From NCBI GenBank assembly GCA_937148845.1, contig CAKZRW010000067.1, positions 1 through 63,455 of the forward strand: a stretch of 63,455 nt of DNA. The letters run 5' to 3'. The position numbers were made by a program, and so were the translations under genes. Source of the DNA: an uncultured Actinomycetes bacterium (GTDB taxonomy: Bacteria > Actinomycetota > Thermoleophilia > RBG-16-64-13). The number at the start of each line of letters is the position of its first letter. The first letter of the stretch is position 1. The notes under the pieces are model-generated. The model was not told the origin of the DNA. It did not search any database and saw nothing but the letters and a program-made list of their open reading frames with translations. This document shows, piece after piece, positions 15,829-26,871 of this stretch.

Positions 15829-17037
15829 TCAGCCTTTCTCCAGCGGCAGGCCAGCAGCCACCCACTCCTCCAGACCCCCGGCGAAATCCAGAACCTTACT
15901 GAAACCCAGTTGCCTCAGCTTGTCGGCGGCGATGCCGCCGGCCTCACACCTGAACCCATTACAGTAGACCACAATGGTCTCCTCGGGCTGGAAGCGCTTG
16001 CGTGCCTCGCGAGCGAGGGCTCGGAAATCGATCCACTCCGCGCCCGGCAGGTGGCCCTGCTTCCAGTGCTCTTCTCCCAGGACGTCGACCAGGCGGAACT
16101 GTTCTCCCCGTCCTGTCATGGCCTGCAACTCGGCTAGGCCGATCACCCCCACGCTTGGCCGACCAGCCCCGGGATCATAGTAGACCACGTATGCCGACGT
16201 AGTGTGATACCCGGCTCCCCGAAAGATCCGCCTGCGGCCAGGCTCGGAGGCGTCGATCACGGCTAGCGGATGCCGGCCTTCGCTCTGCAGGTGAACGGTC
16301 ACCTCACGCAGAGCCGCAGCCAACTCCGCTTCGGCAGCCGTGCCCACCGCGTAGTCCAACAAGGTACGGCCGTCATCGGGGGTGTCCGAACGGGCCAGTA
16401 CGGCCACCGGCTTACCATGTTTGACGAGCAGCCAGCTCCTTCCCGACTCGGCCAGCTCCTTGAGCTGGGAAAAGACTTCCTCCGCCGCTCGACCAGATTT
16501 CGGGGCCGGGCTTATAGCCGCGGTCTCCCGGTCCCGCACCTGGTGCACCAACTCGTTGGCCTGAGCCAAGTGCGCCACCAAGAAAGTGGTAAGTTCCAGG
16601 CCAGCAGGCAACCCAGCTACCCGTTGGTCTCCCGGCTCGGCCCCTTCTTCCGGCGTCATCACCAGCGCCACCGGCTCCACCTGGAGACCTCGTGCCAAGA
16701 GGGCCACGTTCAACGAGCAGTCATCGGTCACCGTCAGGTAGGCGGTCGGGCTTAGTTTGTCTCGCAACAGATCGAGCAAGTCTTCGTACCACCGGGCCAG
16801 ACCAGGCTTGAGGTAGAGCTCGACCACAGTGCGATGAGAATGCCCGCCATGGCTGTGCTCCACCAGCAAGACGTGACCGAGCCCGTCTTCATCTTCACCC
16901 AAGACCACGAAGGGCTGGGCGTCTTTCACCAGCCGCAGGTAGAAGCCTGGCTCGAAACTTGTACCTACCGTGCTCTGCCGCTCAGCCCGCAGAGCCCCGA
17001 CCTTATCCGCTCCTACCCTGACCAGCCTCAAGGCCAT
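15829..17037 (-). CDS. GNAT-like/rhodanese fusion protein
   Basis: A 402-aa protein. The N-terminal ~285 residues look like an acetyltransferase-type fold in two halves, with a His-rich loop HSHGGHSH at 61-68 and a closing RRIFRGAGYHTTSAYVVYYD segment; this assignment is tentative. Residues about 300-400 are a rhodanese domain with the catalytic Cys359 in VVYCNGFRCEA, which can carry persulfide sulfur (or selenium). The ATG at 17037 has GGGAGCGG upstream. The same frame is open to 17787 but that part is antisense to the next gene. It is the first gene of the Cys-rich redox cluster. Confidence 0.8.
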   Translation of the reverse strand: MALRLVRVGADKVGALRAERQSTVGTSFEPGFYLRLVKDAQPFVVLGEDEDGLGHVLLVEHSHGGHSHRTVVELYLKPGLARWYEDLLDLLRDKLSPTAYLTVTDDCSLNVALLARGLQVEPVALVMTPEEGAEPGDQRVAGLPAGLELTTFLVAHLAQANELVHQVRDRETAAISPAPKSGRAAEEVFSQLKELAESGRSWLLVKHGKPVAVLARSDTPDDGRTLLDYAVGTAAEAELAAALREVTVHLQSEGRHPLAVIDASEPGRRRIFRGAGYHTTSAYVVYYDPGAGRPSVGVIGLAELQAMTGRGEQFRLVDVLGEEHWKQGHLPGAEWIDFRALAREARKRFQPEETIVVYCNGFRCEAGGIAADKLRQLGFSKVLDFAGGLEEWVAAGLPLEKG

Positions 17038-17189
17038 CCGCTCCCAACGTAAGTCACCGGCCCTAACCCCACAGGGGAACGACACGTCGTTCAGCGAGCG
17101 TGACCGTTCCTCGCTTGCCCTGTGCCGTCTAGATTTCCCATTCCGCTGTTTCCACAATCCAGTTCGCTCGGTTCCACTACAATGCCCCC

Positions 17190-17663
17190 ATGTGGGTGAT
17201 CGCACACGCGTTTTCCGGTCTGGCCTGGGGCGTTTGGGCGCCGCTAGGTTTGGCAGCTCTCTTGCTGACTTCCCTCCTCCTCCATCTCCTGCTCGACCTT
17301 GTGCCCCATTGGGATTACACCCGCCACCGCCGGCGGCATCTTTGGGCGCTCGGCGACCTCGTCCTCTCCGTCGCGAGCGTGGTAACCCTGGCCCTCCTCC
17401 TCGACTTAAAGTTGCCGGCCGTGCTTGCCGCGGTGGTCTCGGCCCTACCCGATCTCGACGTGCTGGACTCCCTTCTGACCGGGTGTGGTCGCCGCCAGGC
17501 TGCCGGCGACGCGTCTGCGCACCGCGGACCAGCACGTCGGCGACTGTTCCCCAGCCACTGGGAGCGGTTCCCCCACGGGCAGGCCGGCCCGCGGTCCGGT
17601 ATCGCGGTGCAGGCGGTTGTGGTACTGGGCTCACTTGCCGCCGTCTTATTCTCCCCCAGCTGA
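17190..17663 (+). CDS. Small multi-span membrane protein (YdjM/DUF457-like)
   Basis: A 157-aa protein with TM segments near residues 14-37, 52-70 and 135-155. Polar residues sit in characteristic places: HLLLDLVPHWDYT, GDLVLS, ALPDLDVLD and FPSHWERFPHG. This His/Asp pattern resembles membrane-bound YdjM-like putative metal-dependent hydrolases, but I am not certain. It is divergent from the rhodanese cluster, with 152 bp between them. Confidence 0.6.
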   Translation: MWVIAHAFSGLAWGVWAPLGLAALLLTSLLLHLLLDLVPHWDYTRHRRRHLWALGDLVLSVASVVTLALLLDLKLPAVLAAVVSALPDLDVLDSLLTGCGRRQAAGDASAHRGPARRRLFPSHWERFPHGQAGPRSGIAVQAVVVLGSLAAVLFSPS

Positions 17664-17732
17664 GGGTCTTGCCTGGCGGGAGCGCCGCCCTCCTGGTGGG
17701 CTCCTCCGGCAGACGGCGGCGCAGACCGGTCG

Positions 17733-19263
<1,531 letters not shown>

Positions 19264-19266
19264 ACC

Positions 19267-22200
19267 ATGAGCAACCCTCCCCGCACGACTGCCGCTGAAC
19301 CGCAGACGGCCTGCGGGCCCCCCTATGACTTTCAGCACCTCATGGCGAGAAGGGTGGAGAACATCATCCTGGCGTCCAGCGTCTACGACACTTTCATCCT
19401 GGAAGAAGACGGGCGCCTCAACGAACTACTGTTGAGCGAGTTCCTGGACCTCAACCTGCATCACACTACGGGTGTCCGCCACGTCACGAGCGGGGCTGAA
19501 GCCCTGTCGCTGGCCGCCTGCGAGAGCCGTTTCAATCTCATCGTGACCGCCTGCACGCTGGCCGATATGGATGCCGCCGAGCTGGCCGCACGGGTGAAAG
19601 AGGCAGGACTGGATGTCCCGGTCATCCTACTCGCCTTCGACGGAGGAGAATTGGCAGACTTCATGGCCCACCACGACACCTCGCCTTTGGAACGCATCTT
19701 CCTGTGGCAAGGCGACCCCCGCATCTTGCTTGCCATCACCAAGTACATGGAGGACAAGCTGAACGTCGCCTACGACGTGGGGGTGGCCGGAGTGCAGGTC
19801 ATCCTCTTGATTGAGGACAACATCCGCTACTACTCTTCCTTCCTCCCTCTTATCTATACAGAGATCATCAGCCACTCCCAGCGCTTGATCAGCGAAGGGG
19901 TGAACCTACCCCACAAGATCCTGCGTATGCGGGCGCGACCCAAGATCTTGCTCTGCACCACTTTCGAAGAAGCTTGGGAGTACTTCTCTCTTTACAAGGA
20001 GGAGGTGCTCGGGGTCATCTCCGACATCGAGTTCCCGGTGGAAGGCCAGCTCAACCCCCAGGCCGGGGCCAAATTCGCCCAGAAAGTGAACGAGGCCTAC
20101 TCCGACATCCCTGTGCTCCTCCAATCGAGCCGCCCCGAGAGCGAGGCTCAGGCCCGAGAAGTGGGCGCCGCCTTCTTGCTGAAGGGGTCCCCCACTCTGC
20201 TGCAAGACCTGCGACGATTCATCGTGGAGAACTTCTTCTTCGGCGATTTCATCTTCCGGCTGCCCGATGGCACCCCGGTGGGACGGGCCCCTGATCTCAA
20301 GACCTTGCTCGAGATGCTACGCACGGTACCAGCCGAGTCGATCGCTTACCACGCGGAGCGCAACCACTTCTCCCGCTGGCTGAAAGCCCGCACCGAGTTC
20401 CGCCTCGCTCACCTGCTGCGACCCCGTACCGCGGCCGACTACTCCACGGTGGAGGACCGCCGGGCCTACCTCATCGAGCAGATCCACAACTACCGTCGCG
20501 AGCAAGCCCAAGCCTCGATCACCGACTTCGACCCCACCACCTTCGACCCCGAGAACAGCTTCGCCCGTTTGAGCGAGGGTTCCCTGGGTGGTAAGGCGAG
20601 AGCCCTGGCCTTTGCGCGTCATCTGCTGCGTGACTCCGAGCTGGAGGACGAATTCCCCTCGCTGGACATCGCGGTGCCGGCATGCGCAGTCCTAGGTACC
20701 GACACCTTCGACCGCTTCCTCGATGACAACGACCTGCGCCAGTTCGCCCTCAGCTCCGCTGACGACAAAGAGATGGAAGCCCGCTTCCTTGCGGCCCGCC
20801 TTCCAGCCGAGATAGAACAACGCCTGGCTTCCTACCTGGATCTGGCCCGCTATCCGTTGGCCGTCCGCTCCTCCAGCCTCTTGGAGGACTCGCAGTACCA
20901 GCCCCTGGCCGGCGTCTACCGCACCTATATGCTGCCCAACAACCATCCTGATCCGGCAGTGCGCCTCGAACAACTGCTGCGAGCCGTCAAGCGCGTCTAT
21001 GCCTACACCTTCTCGAGCTCGGCCAAGAACTACTTCAAAGTGACGCCCTATCGGCTCGAGGAAGAGAAGATGGCCGTCATCATCCAGAAACTGGTGGGAA
21101 CAGCCCACGGCAGCAGGTTCTACCCCAGCTTCGCCGGTGTCGCCCGTTCCTACAACTTCTACCCGGCTCCCCCCGCACGACCCGAGGACGGAGTGGTGGC
21201 GGTGGCCCTGGGGCTCGGCCGCACGGTCGTAGAAGGGGGGCTTTCCCACCTCTTCTGCCCGCGCTATCCCCGGCATCCTCTCCTACCCTCGACCCCAGCT
21301 GAGTTGCTCGCCAACTCACAACGGGAGTTCGTGGCTCTGGAGCTCGAGGCGAACGAGGCCGAAGTGAGCGAGCGTCGCTACCCGCTCTCTGTTGCGGAGA
21401 GGGACGGCACCTTGCGCCCTTTGGCTTCAACGTACGACCCTAGCAGCGATGCAGTCTACGACGGCCTCTCTCGTAGAGGCATCCGTCTGGTGACCCTTGC
21501 TCCCCTGCTCAAAGACAGATCCGTGCCTCTCTCAGCCCTGCTCTTGCGTCTCCTCGAGCTGGGACGCTGGGGGATGAACACCGAGGTGGAGATAGAGTTC
21601 GCCGTCCAGCTGGGAGCTTACCACGAGGGAGGACCGCAGGCCCTCGGACGGGGGGAAGGCTCCAAACCCGGCGCTACAGCCAAGAAAGCTTGGTTCGCCT
21701 TCCTGCAGATGCGGCCGCTCGCCCTAGGCCGAGAGAGCGGCGAATTCGAGCTGGAAGAGTTCGCGCCCGAAGAGGTGCTTGTCTACTCGACCAACGTGCT
21801 TGGGAACGGGCGCCTCTACGACCTCCATGACGTGGTGACTGTGGACTACGAGCGCTTCGATAGAGCCCAGACCAGGGAGGTGGCCGCCCAGGTAGCCAGT
21901 CTGAACACGGAGCTAGTCGAGGAGGGGCGGCGGTATCTACTCCTGGGACTGGGACGTTGGGGCTCAGCCGATCCCTGGCTGGGCATCCCGGTCACCTGGG
22001 AGCAGATCTCGGGGGCCCGCGTGATCGTGGAATCAGGGCTCAAAGACATAAAGGTCACGCCTTCCCAGGGTAGCCACTTTTTTCAGAATCTGACCTCGTT
22101 CCGCGTCGGCTATTTCACGGTGAACCCCGAGGGCGGGGAGGACCGCATCGACTGGGGCTGGCTGGCCAGGCAGCCGACCCGGAAAGCCCTTGGCTACGTC

Positions 22201-22299
22201 TGCCACCTGCGCTTCGACCAGCCACTCTTGGTGAGCATCGACGGCCGTCAGCAGCGGGGCGTCATCCTCAAGCCCAAGAAGGTCGAAGGGCGGGCTTGA
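19267..22299 (+). CDS. Receiver-domain/PEP-synthase-like fusion protein
   Basis: A 1010-aa protein. Residues about 30-155 resemble a receiver domain that has lost its phosphoacceptor (VTACT replaces the usual Asp context). Residues about 175-330 are a second receiver with the acidic pair LIEDN, a candidate Asp in VISDIEF and Lys in LLKGSP. After a linker, residues about 435-660 match the PEP-synthase/PPDK N-terminal ATP-grasp domain (SLGGKARALAFARHLL, YPLAVRSSSLLEDSQYQPLAG). The rest (LGLGRWGSADPWLGIPVTWE) is a family-specific C-terminus. I do not see the swivelling phospho-His domain or the PEP-binding barrel of true PEP synthase, so it is not a complete enzyme. Its job is unknown; tight linkage to gdhA suggests a nitrogen or carbon regulatory role. 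Confidence 0.75.
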   Translation: MSNPPRTTAAEPQTACGPPYDFQHLMARRVENIILASSVYDTFILEEDGRLNELLLSEFLDLNLHHTTGVRHVTSGAEALSLAACESRFNLIVTACTLADMDAAELAARVKEAGLDVPVILLAFDGGELADFMAHHDTSPLERIFLWQGDPRILLAITKYMEDKLNVAYDVGVAGVQVILLIEDNIRYYSSFLPLIYTEIISHSQRLISEGVNLPHKILRMRARPKILLCTTFEEAWEYFSLYKEEVLGVISDIEFPVEGQLNPQAGAKFAQKVNEAYSDIPVLLQSSRPESEAQAREVGAAFLLKGSPTLLQDLRRFIVENFFFGDFIFRLPDGTPVGRAPDLKTLLEMLRTVPAESIAYHAERNHFSRWLKARTEFRLAHLLRPRTAADYSTVEDRRAYLIEQIHNYRREQAQASITDFDPTTFDPENSFARLSEGSLGGKARALAFARHLLRDSELEDEFPSLDIAVPACAVLGTDTFDRFLDDNDLRQFALSSADDKEMEARFLAARLPAEIEQRLASYLDLARYPLAVRSSSLLEDSQYQPLAGVYRTYMLPNNHPDPAVRLEQLLRAVKRVYAYTFSSSAKNYFKVTPYRLEEEKMAVIIQKLVGTAHGSRFYPSFAGVARSYNFYPAPPARPEDGVVAVALGLGRTVVEGGLSHLFCPRYPRHPLLPSTPAELLANSQREFVALELEANEAEVSERRYPLSVAERDGTLRPLASTYDPSSDAVYDGLSRRGIRLVTLAPLLKDRSVPLSALLLRLLELGRWGMNTEVEIEFAVQLGAYHEGGPQALGRGEGSKPGATAKKAWFAFLQMRPLALGRESGEFELEEFAPEEVLVYSTNVLGNGRLYDLHDVVTVDYERFDRAQTREVAAQVASLNTELVEEGRRYLLLGLGRWGSADPWLGIPVTWEQISGARVIVESGLKDIKVTPSQGSHFFQNLTSFRVGYFTVNPEGGEDRIDWGWLARQPTRKALGYVCHLRFDQPLLVSIDGRQQRGVILKPKKVEGRA

Positions 22300-22372
22300 C
22301 CCAGGCCCTGAAGCAGGGATCGCCAAGCCTGTCACCCGTGACGGGGATCAGGCCAGGCCCACCAAGGACAGC

Positions 22373-23167
22373 CTAGAGTCTGACCGGGATCCCGGCCGCG
22401 GCCAGATGCAGCTTGGCCTGCCGGATGGTGTACTCCCCGTAGTGGAAGATGGAAGCCGCCAGCACCGCATCGGCCCCGGCGTCCCGGATGACTTCGACCA
22501 AGTGGTCGAGGGTCCCGGCTCCGCCGCTCGCGATCACGGGGACGTTCACTGCCTCGGCCACCGCCCGGGTGAGCTCCAGGTCGTAGCCGTCCTTGGTACC
22601 GTCCCGGTCCATGGACGTAAGCAGGATCTCACCTGCCCCCAGCGCCACCGCCCGTTTGGCCCATTCCACAGCGTCCAGACCGGTGGGGATACGGCCCCCG
22701 TTCACATAGGCTTCCCAACGAGGACCACCCGCCCCGGCTCTGGCTCGTCCTGCCTCCCGGACCTCCACCCGCTTTGCGTCGATGGCTATGACCACGCACT
22801 GGGAGCCGAAGCGGCGAGCACATTGGGTGATCAAACTGGGGTCGCGGATGGCCGCTGAGTTCAATGAGACCTTGTCGGCCCCGGCGCTGAGTAGAGCCCG
22901 TACGTCGTCTTCGCTACGGATGCCTCCCCCGATGGTAAAGGGGATGAAAAGCTCCTCCGCACAATGACGCGCCAATTCCACCATGGTGTCGCGCTTTTCA
23001 TGCGAGGCCGTGATGTCGAGGAAGACCACCTCGTCGGCCCCTTCACGGTCGTAGCGCGCTGCCAGTTCCACCGGATCCCCGGCGTCGCGGATGTCCACGA
23101 AGTTCGTGCCCTTTACGACCCGGCCCCGGTCGACGTCAAGACAGGGAATGATCCGCTTGAGCAACAT
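22373..23167 (-). CDS. hisF: Imidazole glycerol phosphate synthase, cyclase subunit HisF
   Basis: A 264-aa TIM barrel that uses ammonia from HisH to convert PRFAR to imidazole glycerol phosphate and AICAR. The two catalytic Asp are present in [15 protein letters not shown] (residue 11) and VVIAIDAKR (about 130). The phosphate-binding loops [11 protein letters not shown] and AASIFHYGE are intact. It is the last visible gene of the dnaE-hisD-hisB-hisH-hisA-hisF run, 12 nt after hisA. Confidence 0.97.
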   Translation of the reverse strand: MLLKRIIPCLDVDRGRVVKGTNFVDIRDAGDPVELAARYDREGADEVVFLDITASHEKRDTMVELARHCAEELFIPFTIGGGIRSEDDVRALLSAGADKVSLNSAAIRDPSLITQCARRFGSQCVVIAIDAKRVEVREAGRARAGAGGPRWEAYVNGGRIPTGLDAVEWAKRAVALGAGEILLTSMDRDGTKDGYDLELTRAVAEAVNVPVIASGGAGTLDHLVEVIRDAGADAVLAASIFHYGEYTIRQAKLHLAAAGIPVRL

Positions 23168-23179
23168 CTTGCCCGCTCG

Positions 23180-23992
23180 CTAGTTCGTTTCCAGGCTGAT
23201 TGCGCCCTCGCCCCGGCGGGCAAGCCCCTCCGGCGGCCCGGCCTGGCCGGCCAGGACGGCATGTGCCTGCGCTACCGTGAACCTCTGCTCGTAGAGGGCC
23301 CGGCCCACGATCACTCCGGTCACCCCCAGGGGTTCCAGCTCGCGCAACAAGCGCAGATCCTCCAGGCTAGCCACTCCTCCCGAAGCGATGAGCTCCACCC
23401 CCTCTTTGCCCGCCCGTCGGAGAGCCGCGGCTAACTCGCGGATTCCGGCGAGGTTCACGCTCTGCAGCATGCCGTCGCGGCTGATGTCGGTGAAAAGAAT
23501 CTCCCGCACCCCCACTTCGGCCAGCTGGAGAACGAGGTCGACCGCTCGTACCGCGCTGCGGGAGACCCAGCCGCGAGTCTTCACGTAGCCCTCCTCGGCG
23601 TCCACGGCCACCACCAGCCGGGAGGACCCCAAGAGCTCCAGCGCCCGCTCGACAAAGCCCTCGCTCTCCACCGCCTGGGTGCCCAGCACTACTTTGGCCA
23701 CCCGACTGCCCCCCAAGCGAAGCAAGACCTCCTCGGTACGCAGACCACCCCCGGTCTGCACCGGCACGGGTACGGCCTCGGCGATGGCCTCGACCACAGG
23801 GAGGTTGCGCGGCAGGCCCTCTCTCGCCCCATCCAGGTCGACCACATGGAGATAGCGAGCGCCCTCGGCCACCCAGTGGCGAGCCATGGCCACCGGGTCG
23901 TCTCCGAACACGGTCTCGTCGGCAAAATCGCCGCGCCGCAGGCGCACGCAACGGCCGCCCTGGATATCGATGGCTGGAATCAACCTCACCAC
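23180..23992 (-). CDS. hisA: ProFAR isomerase HisA
   Basis: A 270-aa TIM barrel for the Amadori rearrangement of ProFAR to PRFAR. Catalytic Asp8 is in IPAIDIQGGRCVRL and the second Asp in FTDISRDGML; phosphate-binding motifs QTGGGLRT and IASGGVAS are intact. The GTG at 23992 follows GGAGG by 5 nt. The C-terminal tail after about residue 245 is longer than usual and low in complexity. In some actinobacteria this gene is the bifunctional PriA; the sequence alone does not settle that. Confidence 0.95.
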   Translation of the reverse strand: MVRLIPAIDIQGGRCVRLRRGDFADETVFGDDPVAMARHWVAEGARYLHVVDLDGAREGLPRNLPVVEAIAEAVPVPVQTGGGLRTEEVLLRLGGSRVAKVVLGTQAVESEGFVERALELLGSSRLVVAVDAEEGYVKTRGWVSRSAVRAVDLVLQLAEVGVREILFTDISRDGMLQSVNLAGIRELAAALRRAGKEGVELIASGGVASLEDLRLLRELEPLGVTGVIVGRALYEQRFTVAQAHAVLAGQAGPPEGLARRGEGAISLETN

Positions 23993-24020
23993 AAAGACCT
24001 CCGTGCAGACTTCGTCTTGC

Positions 24021-24668
24021 TCAATCCGCCGAGCGTTCCCCCGTCCCTAGCCCAGCCCGCCTGGCGAAGTTGAGATAGAAACGCAGCCCCAAGCTACTCG
24101 ACTTCTCGGGATGGAACTGCACAGCGGCCAGGTTCCCACTCGCCACAGCCGAGACGAAGCGCACTCCGTCATACTCGGTCATCGCGAGCACAGGGGCCGG
24201 CGAGCGCGGCACTACCGCGTAGCTGTGCACAAAGTAGAAGGCCGAGCCGTCGGGTATGCCTTCGAACAGGTCGGAATCGGCGCACAGCTCCACCTGGTTC
24301 CAGCCGATGTGAGGCACTTTGACCCGGGGCGGTAGGGCCCGGACGTCCCCCGGCAGGAGCCCGAGGCCCTGGACGCCGGGATCCTCCTCGCTCCCTTCAA
24401 AGAGGAGCTGCAGGCCTAGGCACACCCCCAAAAAAGGCACCCCCGCTTCGATCCGCTCTCGTAGCGGTTCCACCAAACCCTTGGCGGTCAGCTGGGCCAT
24501 GGCCGCACCGAAAGCACCCACCCCGGGCAGAACTAATCCTGCCGCCTCAGCCATCAGCTCCGGATCGGCGCCCACCAACGCTTCCACTCCCACGTGCTCA
24601 AAGGCTTTCTGCACCGAGCGAAGGTTGCCCGAACCGTAATCGACGATGTAGAGGAAACGATCGCCCAC
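24021..24668 (-). CDS. hisH: Imidazole glycerol phosphate synthase, glutaminase subunit HisH
   Basis: A 215-aa class I glutamine amidotransferase that feeds ammonia to HisF. The nucleophile Cys is in FLGVCLGLQLLFEGS and the His-Glu pair in AVQFHPEKSS. The N-terminal YIVDYGSGNLRSVQ is typical. The GTG start at 24668 has AAGGAGCAG upstream. It lies 28 nt before hisA and 47 nt after hisB. Confidence 0.96.
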   Translation of the reverse strand: MGDRFLYIVDYGSGNLRSVQKAFEHVGVEALVGADPELMAEAAGLVLPGVGAFGAAMAQLTAKGLVEPLRERIEAGVPFLGVCLGLQLLFEGSEEDPGVQGLGLLPGDVRALPPRVKVPHIGWNQVELCADSDLFEGIPDGSAFYFVHSYAVVPRSPAPVLAMTEYDGVRFVSAVASGNLAAVQFHPEKSSSLGLRFYLNFARRAGLGTGERSAD

Positions 24669-24715
24669 GTTTCACTGCTCCTTAGCACTAGGGGACCCGG
24701 CCCGAGGAGCAGAAC

Positions 24716-25354
24716 TCACAGGACTCCCTTGGTGGAGGGTATTCCGGAGAGTCGCGGGTCAGGGCTGACCGCCTGCCGCAGCGCCCGAGCAAAAGCCTTG
24801 AACACCGCCTCGATGGAGTGATGGACATCACCTCCGGCCAACACCCGCACGTGCAGGGTCAGCTTGGCATTGTTCACCACGGCCCGGAAGAACTCCGCCA
24901 CCAACGCCGAGTCAAAACCAGCGATGTTATCCCCCACCGGGCCGCCTTCGTAGGCGAAGTAAGGTCGTCCGCTCAGGTCCACCGCCACCAGAGCCAAGGC
25001 CTCGTCCATGGGTACAAGCGCGTGGCCATAGCGGGTCAGTCCGCTCTTGTCGCCTACAGCCTGGGCCAGCGCTTGGCCCAGACAGATACCGACATCCTCT
25101 ACCGTGTGATGTCCTCCCGTGTGCAGGTCACCGTGGGCTTCCACTTGCAGGTCGAACAGCCCGTGGCCTGCCAGTAGCTCCAGCATGTGGTCGAAGAAGC
25201 CTAGGCCAGTAGAGACGACGGCATGGCCGCCGCCATCCAAGTTGAGACGCACCGCCACGGCCGTCTCCCGGGTCTTGCGTTCCAGGGTCGCCATCCGGGA
25301 GAGAGATCCGGTTTGCTGCGAGGGGGTGTCGGCCTGCAAAGATGCCTCCCTCAT
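24716..25354 (-). CDS. hisB: Imidazoleglycerol-phosphate dehydratase HisB
   Basis: Monofunctional IGPD of about 192-212 aa, without the histidinol phosphatase domain found in enterobacteria. The manganese-binding repeats are present: [32 protein letters not shown] and [14 protein letters not shown]. Family members usually start close to the second Met (25294, [11 protein letters not shown]). The ATG at 25354 gives a 20-residue extension, and neither start has a strong Shine-Dalgarno site. It is 155 nt downstream of hisD, the largest gap in this operon; I see nothing specific in that gap. Confidence 0.95.
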   Translation of the reverse strand: MREASLQADTPSQQTGSLSRMATLERKTRETAVAVRLNLDGGGHAVVSTGLGFFDHMLELLAGHGLFDLQVEAHGDLHTGGHHTVEDVGICLGQALAQAVGDKSGLTRYGHALVPMDEALALVAVDLSGRPYFAYEGGPVGDNIAGFDSALVAEFFRAVVNNAKLTLHVRVLAGGDVHHSIEAVFKAFARALRQAVSPDPRLSGIPSTKGVL

Positions 25355-25509
25355 GAGATGCCGATCAAGTAGTCACGGAGAGGAGAATAGCACAGAGGCC
25401 CGCGGCCACGATTACGAGCGCAGTCGACCGAGAAGAGTGAGCAACAGATACCAAGCCAGGACAGACCGCGAAGGCTTCTCGGCATTCGGTCGGTAGACAG
25501 CTAGTTACC

Positions 25510-26871
25510 TCATTCTGTGGACTGGGCCCGCATCTCCGCCGACCGCCGGTGGAATACGAAACCTTCGCATTCGGCGATAGTGGCGAGAGGCCCGCTCAGT
25601 TTGGCCGCCGACTCTTGGCTGAGCTCCACGTAGGAGGACCGACGCAGGAACACATCTACCGAGAGAGGCCAGGAGAAGCGAGCGGAGCCACCGGTGGGAA
25701 GGACATGGTTGCTGCCAGCGACGTAGTCCCCATAAGCAGTCGGTGCGTGGTGACCCAGGAACACCGCTCCCGCCGGGCCGACCCGCGCGAAGAGTCGGCG
25801 CGGCTCGGCCACCTGCAGTTCAAGATGCTCGGGAGCATAGGCCGCCACCAGAGCCACGGCCAAAGCCTCGAAGTCCTCACCCGGCGCCGGGAAGAAGGCG
25901 TGGAGATGCTCGGCAGGGGAAACCGTAGGTCGGGGCGCCACCGCGTCGGCTACTCCCTGCCCCTCGTCGGTCACCTCGAGCGCCTTGGCCGCCGTCCCTA
26001 CCGACTGCCGAAGAGCCTCCACTGCTCGAGCCACCGCCAGGCACAATTCCTCGCTTTCCGCCAGCAGCACGGCTTGCGCGCCGCTGCCGTGTTCCTCTTG
26101 GGCGAGCAGGTCCACCGCCACCCAGTCCGGACAGGCAGTGTGGTCGGCGATCACCAACACCTCGCTCGGCCCAGCCAGACTGTCTATACCGACCGCTCCG
26201 TACACCTGCCGCTTGGCCTCCATGACGAAGGCGTTGCCAGGACCGCATATCACATCCACCCGCGGCACGGTCTCGGTGCCATAGGCCATGGCGGCGACTG
26301 CCTGGGCTCCTCCCACCCGGAACACCCTGGTCACCCCCACTAAGTGAGCAGCGGCCAGCACCGCCCGGTCGACACTGCCATCTCCACCGGGTGGCGTGCA
26401 GATGATGAGTTCTTCCACCCCGGCCACCCGCGCAGGGACCGCGTTCATCAGAACCGTAGAGGCATAAGCCCCGTGGCCACCAGGCACGTAGAGTCCGGCC
26501 CGCTCGACCGGGCGATAGCGCAGACCCAGGACCTGCCCCTGGGGACCTACCGCCTCCCAGTCAGCTCGACGCTCGTGAGTGTGGAAGAAGACCAGGTTGT
26601 CCCTGGCCGTCTCGAGAGCAGAGAGCAGAGAGGGATCGATCCCGCCAGCGGCGGCTTCCAGCTCCGCCCGAGGCACCTCCAGGCCCTCGGCGGTTGCTCC
26701 CGGCCAGTCGAGACGAGCAGTGATCTCCACCAGGGCCTGGTCGCCGCGAGCGCGTACTGCGGCGAGCAGTCCAGCCACGACCTCTGCCACCTCCCTGTCT
26801 TTGCTCTCGGCCGGACGCAGAGCGGCGACCTCAGCCTCGACCTGGTCTCGCCGAAGCGCGTGTATCTGCAT
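25510..26871 (-). CDS. hisD: Histidinol dehydrogenase HisD
   Basis: A 453-aa zinc enzyme for the last two oxidations to histidine. It shows GLYVPGGHGAYASTVLMNAVPA, split here as GLYVPGGHGAYAS then the AVPA segment, plus CGPGNAFVMEAKRQVYG, zinc-ligand region AQEEHGSGAQ and TAYGDYVAGSNHVLPTGG. The ATG at 26871 overlaps the dnaE TGA by 1 nt, so it is translationally coupled to DNA polymerase III alpha, an uncommon arrangement. hisG, hisC, hisI and hisE are not in the window. Confidence 0.96.
   Translation of the reverse strand: MQIHALRRDQVEAEVAALRPAESKDREVAEVVAGLLAAVRARGDQALVEITARLDWPGATAEGLEVPRAELEAAAGGIDPSLLSALETARDNLVFFHTHERRADWEAVGPQGQVLGLRYRPVERAGLYVPGGHGAYASTVLMNAVPARVAGVEELIICTPPGGDGSVDRAVLAAAHLVGVTRVFRVGGAQAVAAMAYGTETVPRVDVICGPGNAFVMEAKRQVYGAVGIDSLAGPSEVLVIADHTACPDWVAVDLLAQEEHGSGAQAVLLAESEELCLAVARAVEALRQSVGTAAKALEVTDEGQGVADAVAPRPTVSPAEHLHAFFPAPGEDFEALAVALVAAYAPEHLELQVAEPRRLFARVGPAGAVFLGHHAPTAYGDYVAGSNHVLPTGGSARFSWPLSVDVFLRRSSYVELSQESAAKLSGPLATIAECEGFVFHRRSAEMRAQSTE

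Noticed and set aside
19267-22299. Calling this gene PEP synthase (ppsA)
   Set aside because: Only the N-terminal ATP-grasp domain is recognisable; the phospho-His domain and PEP-binding barrel are missing.
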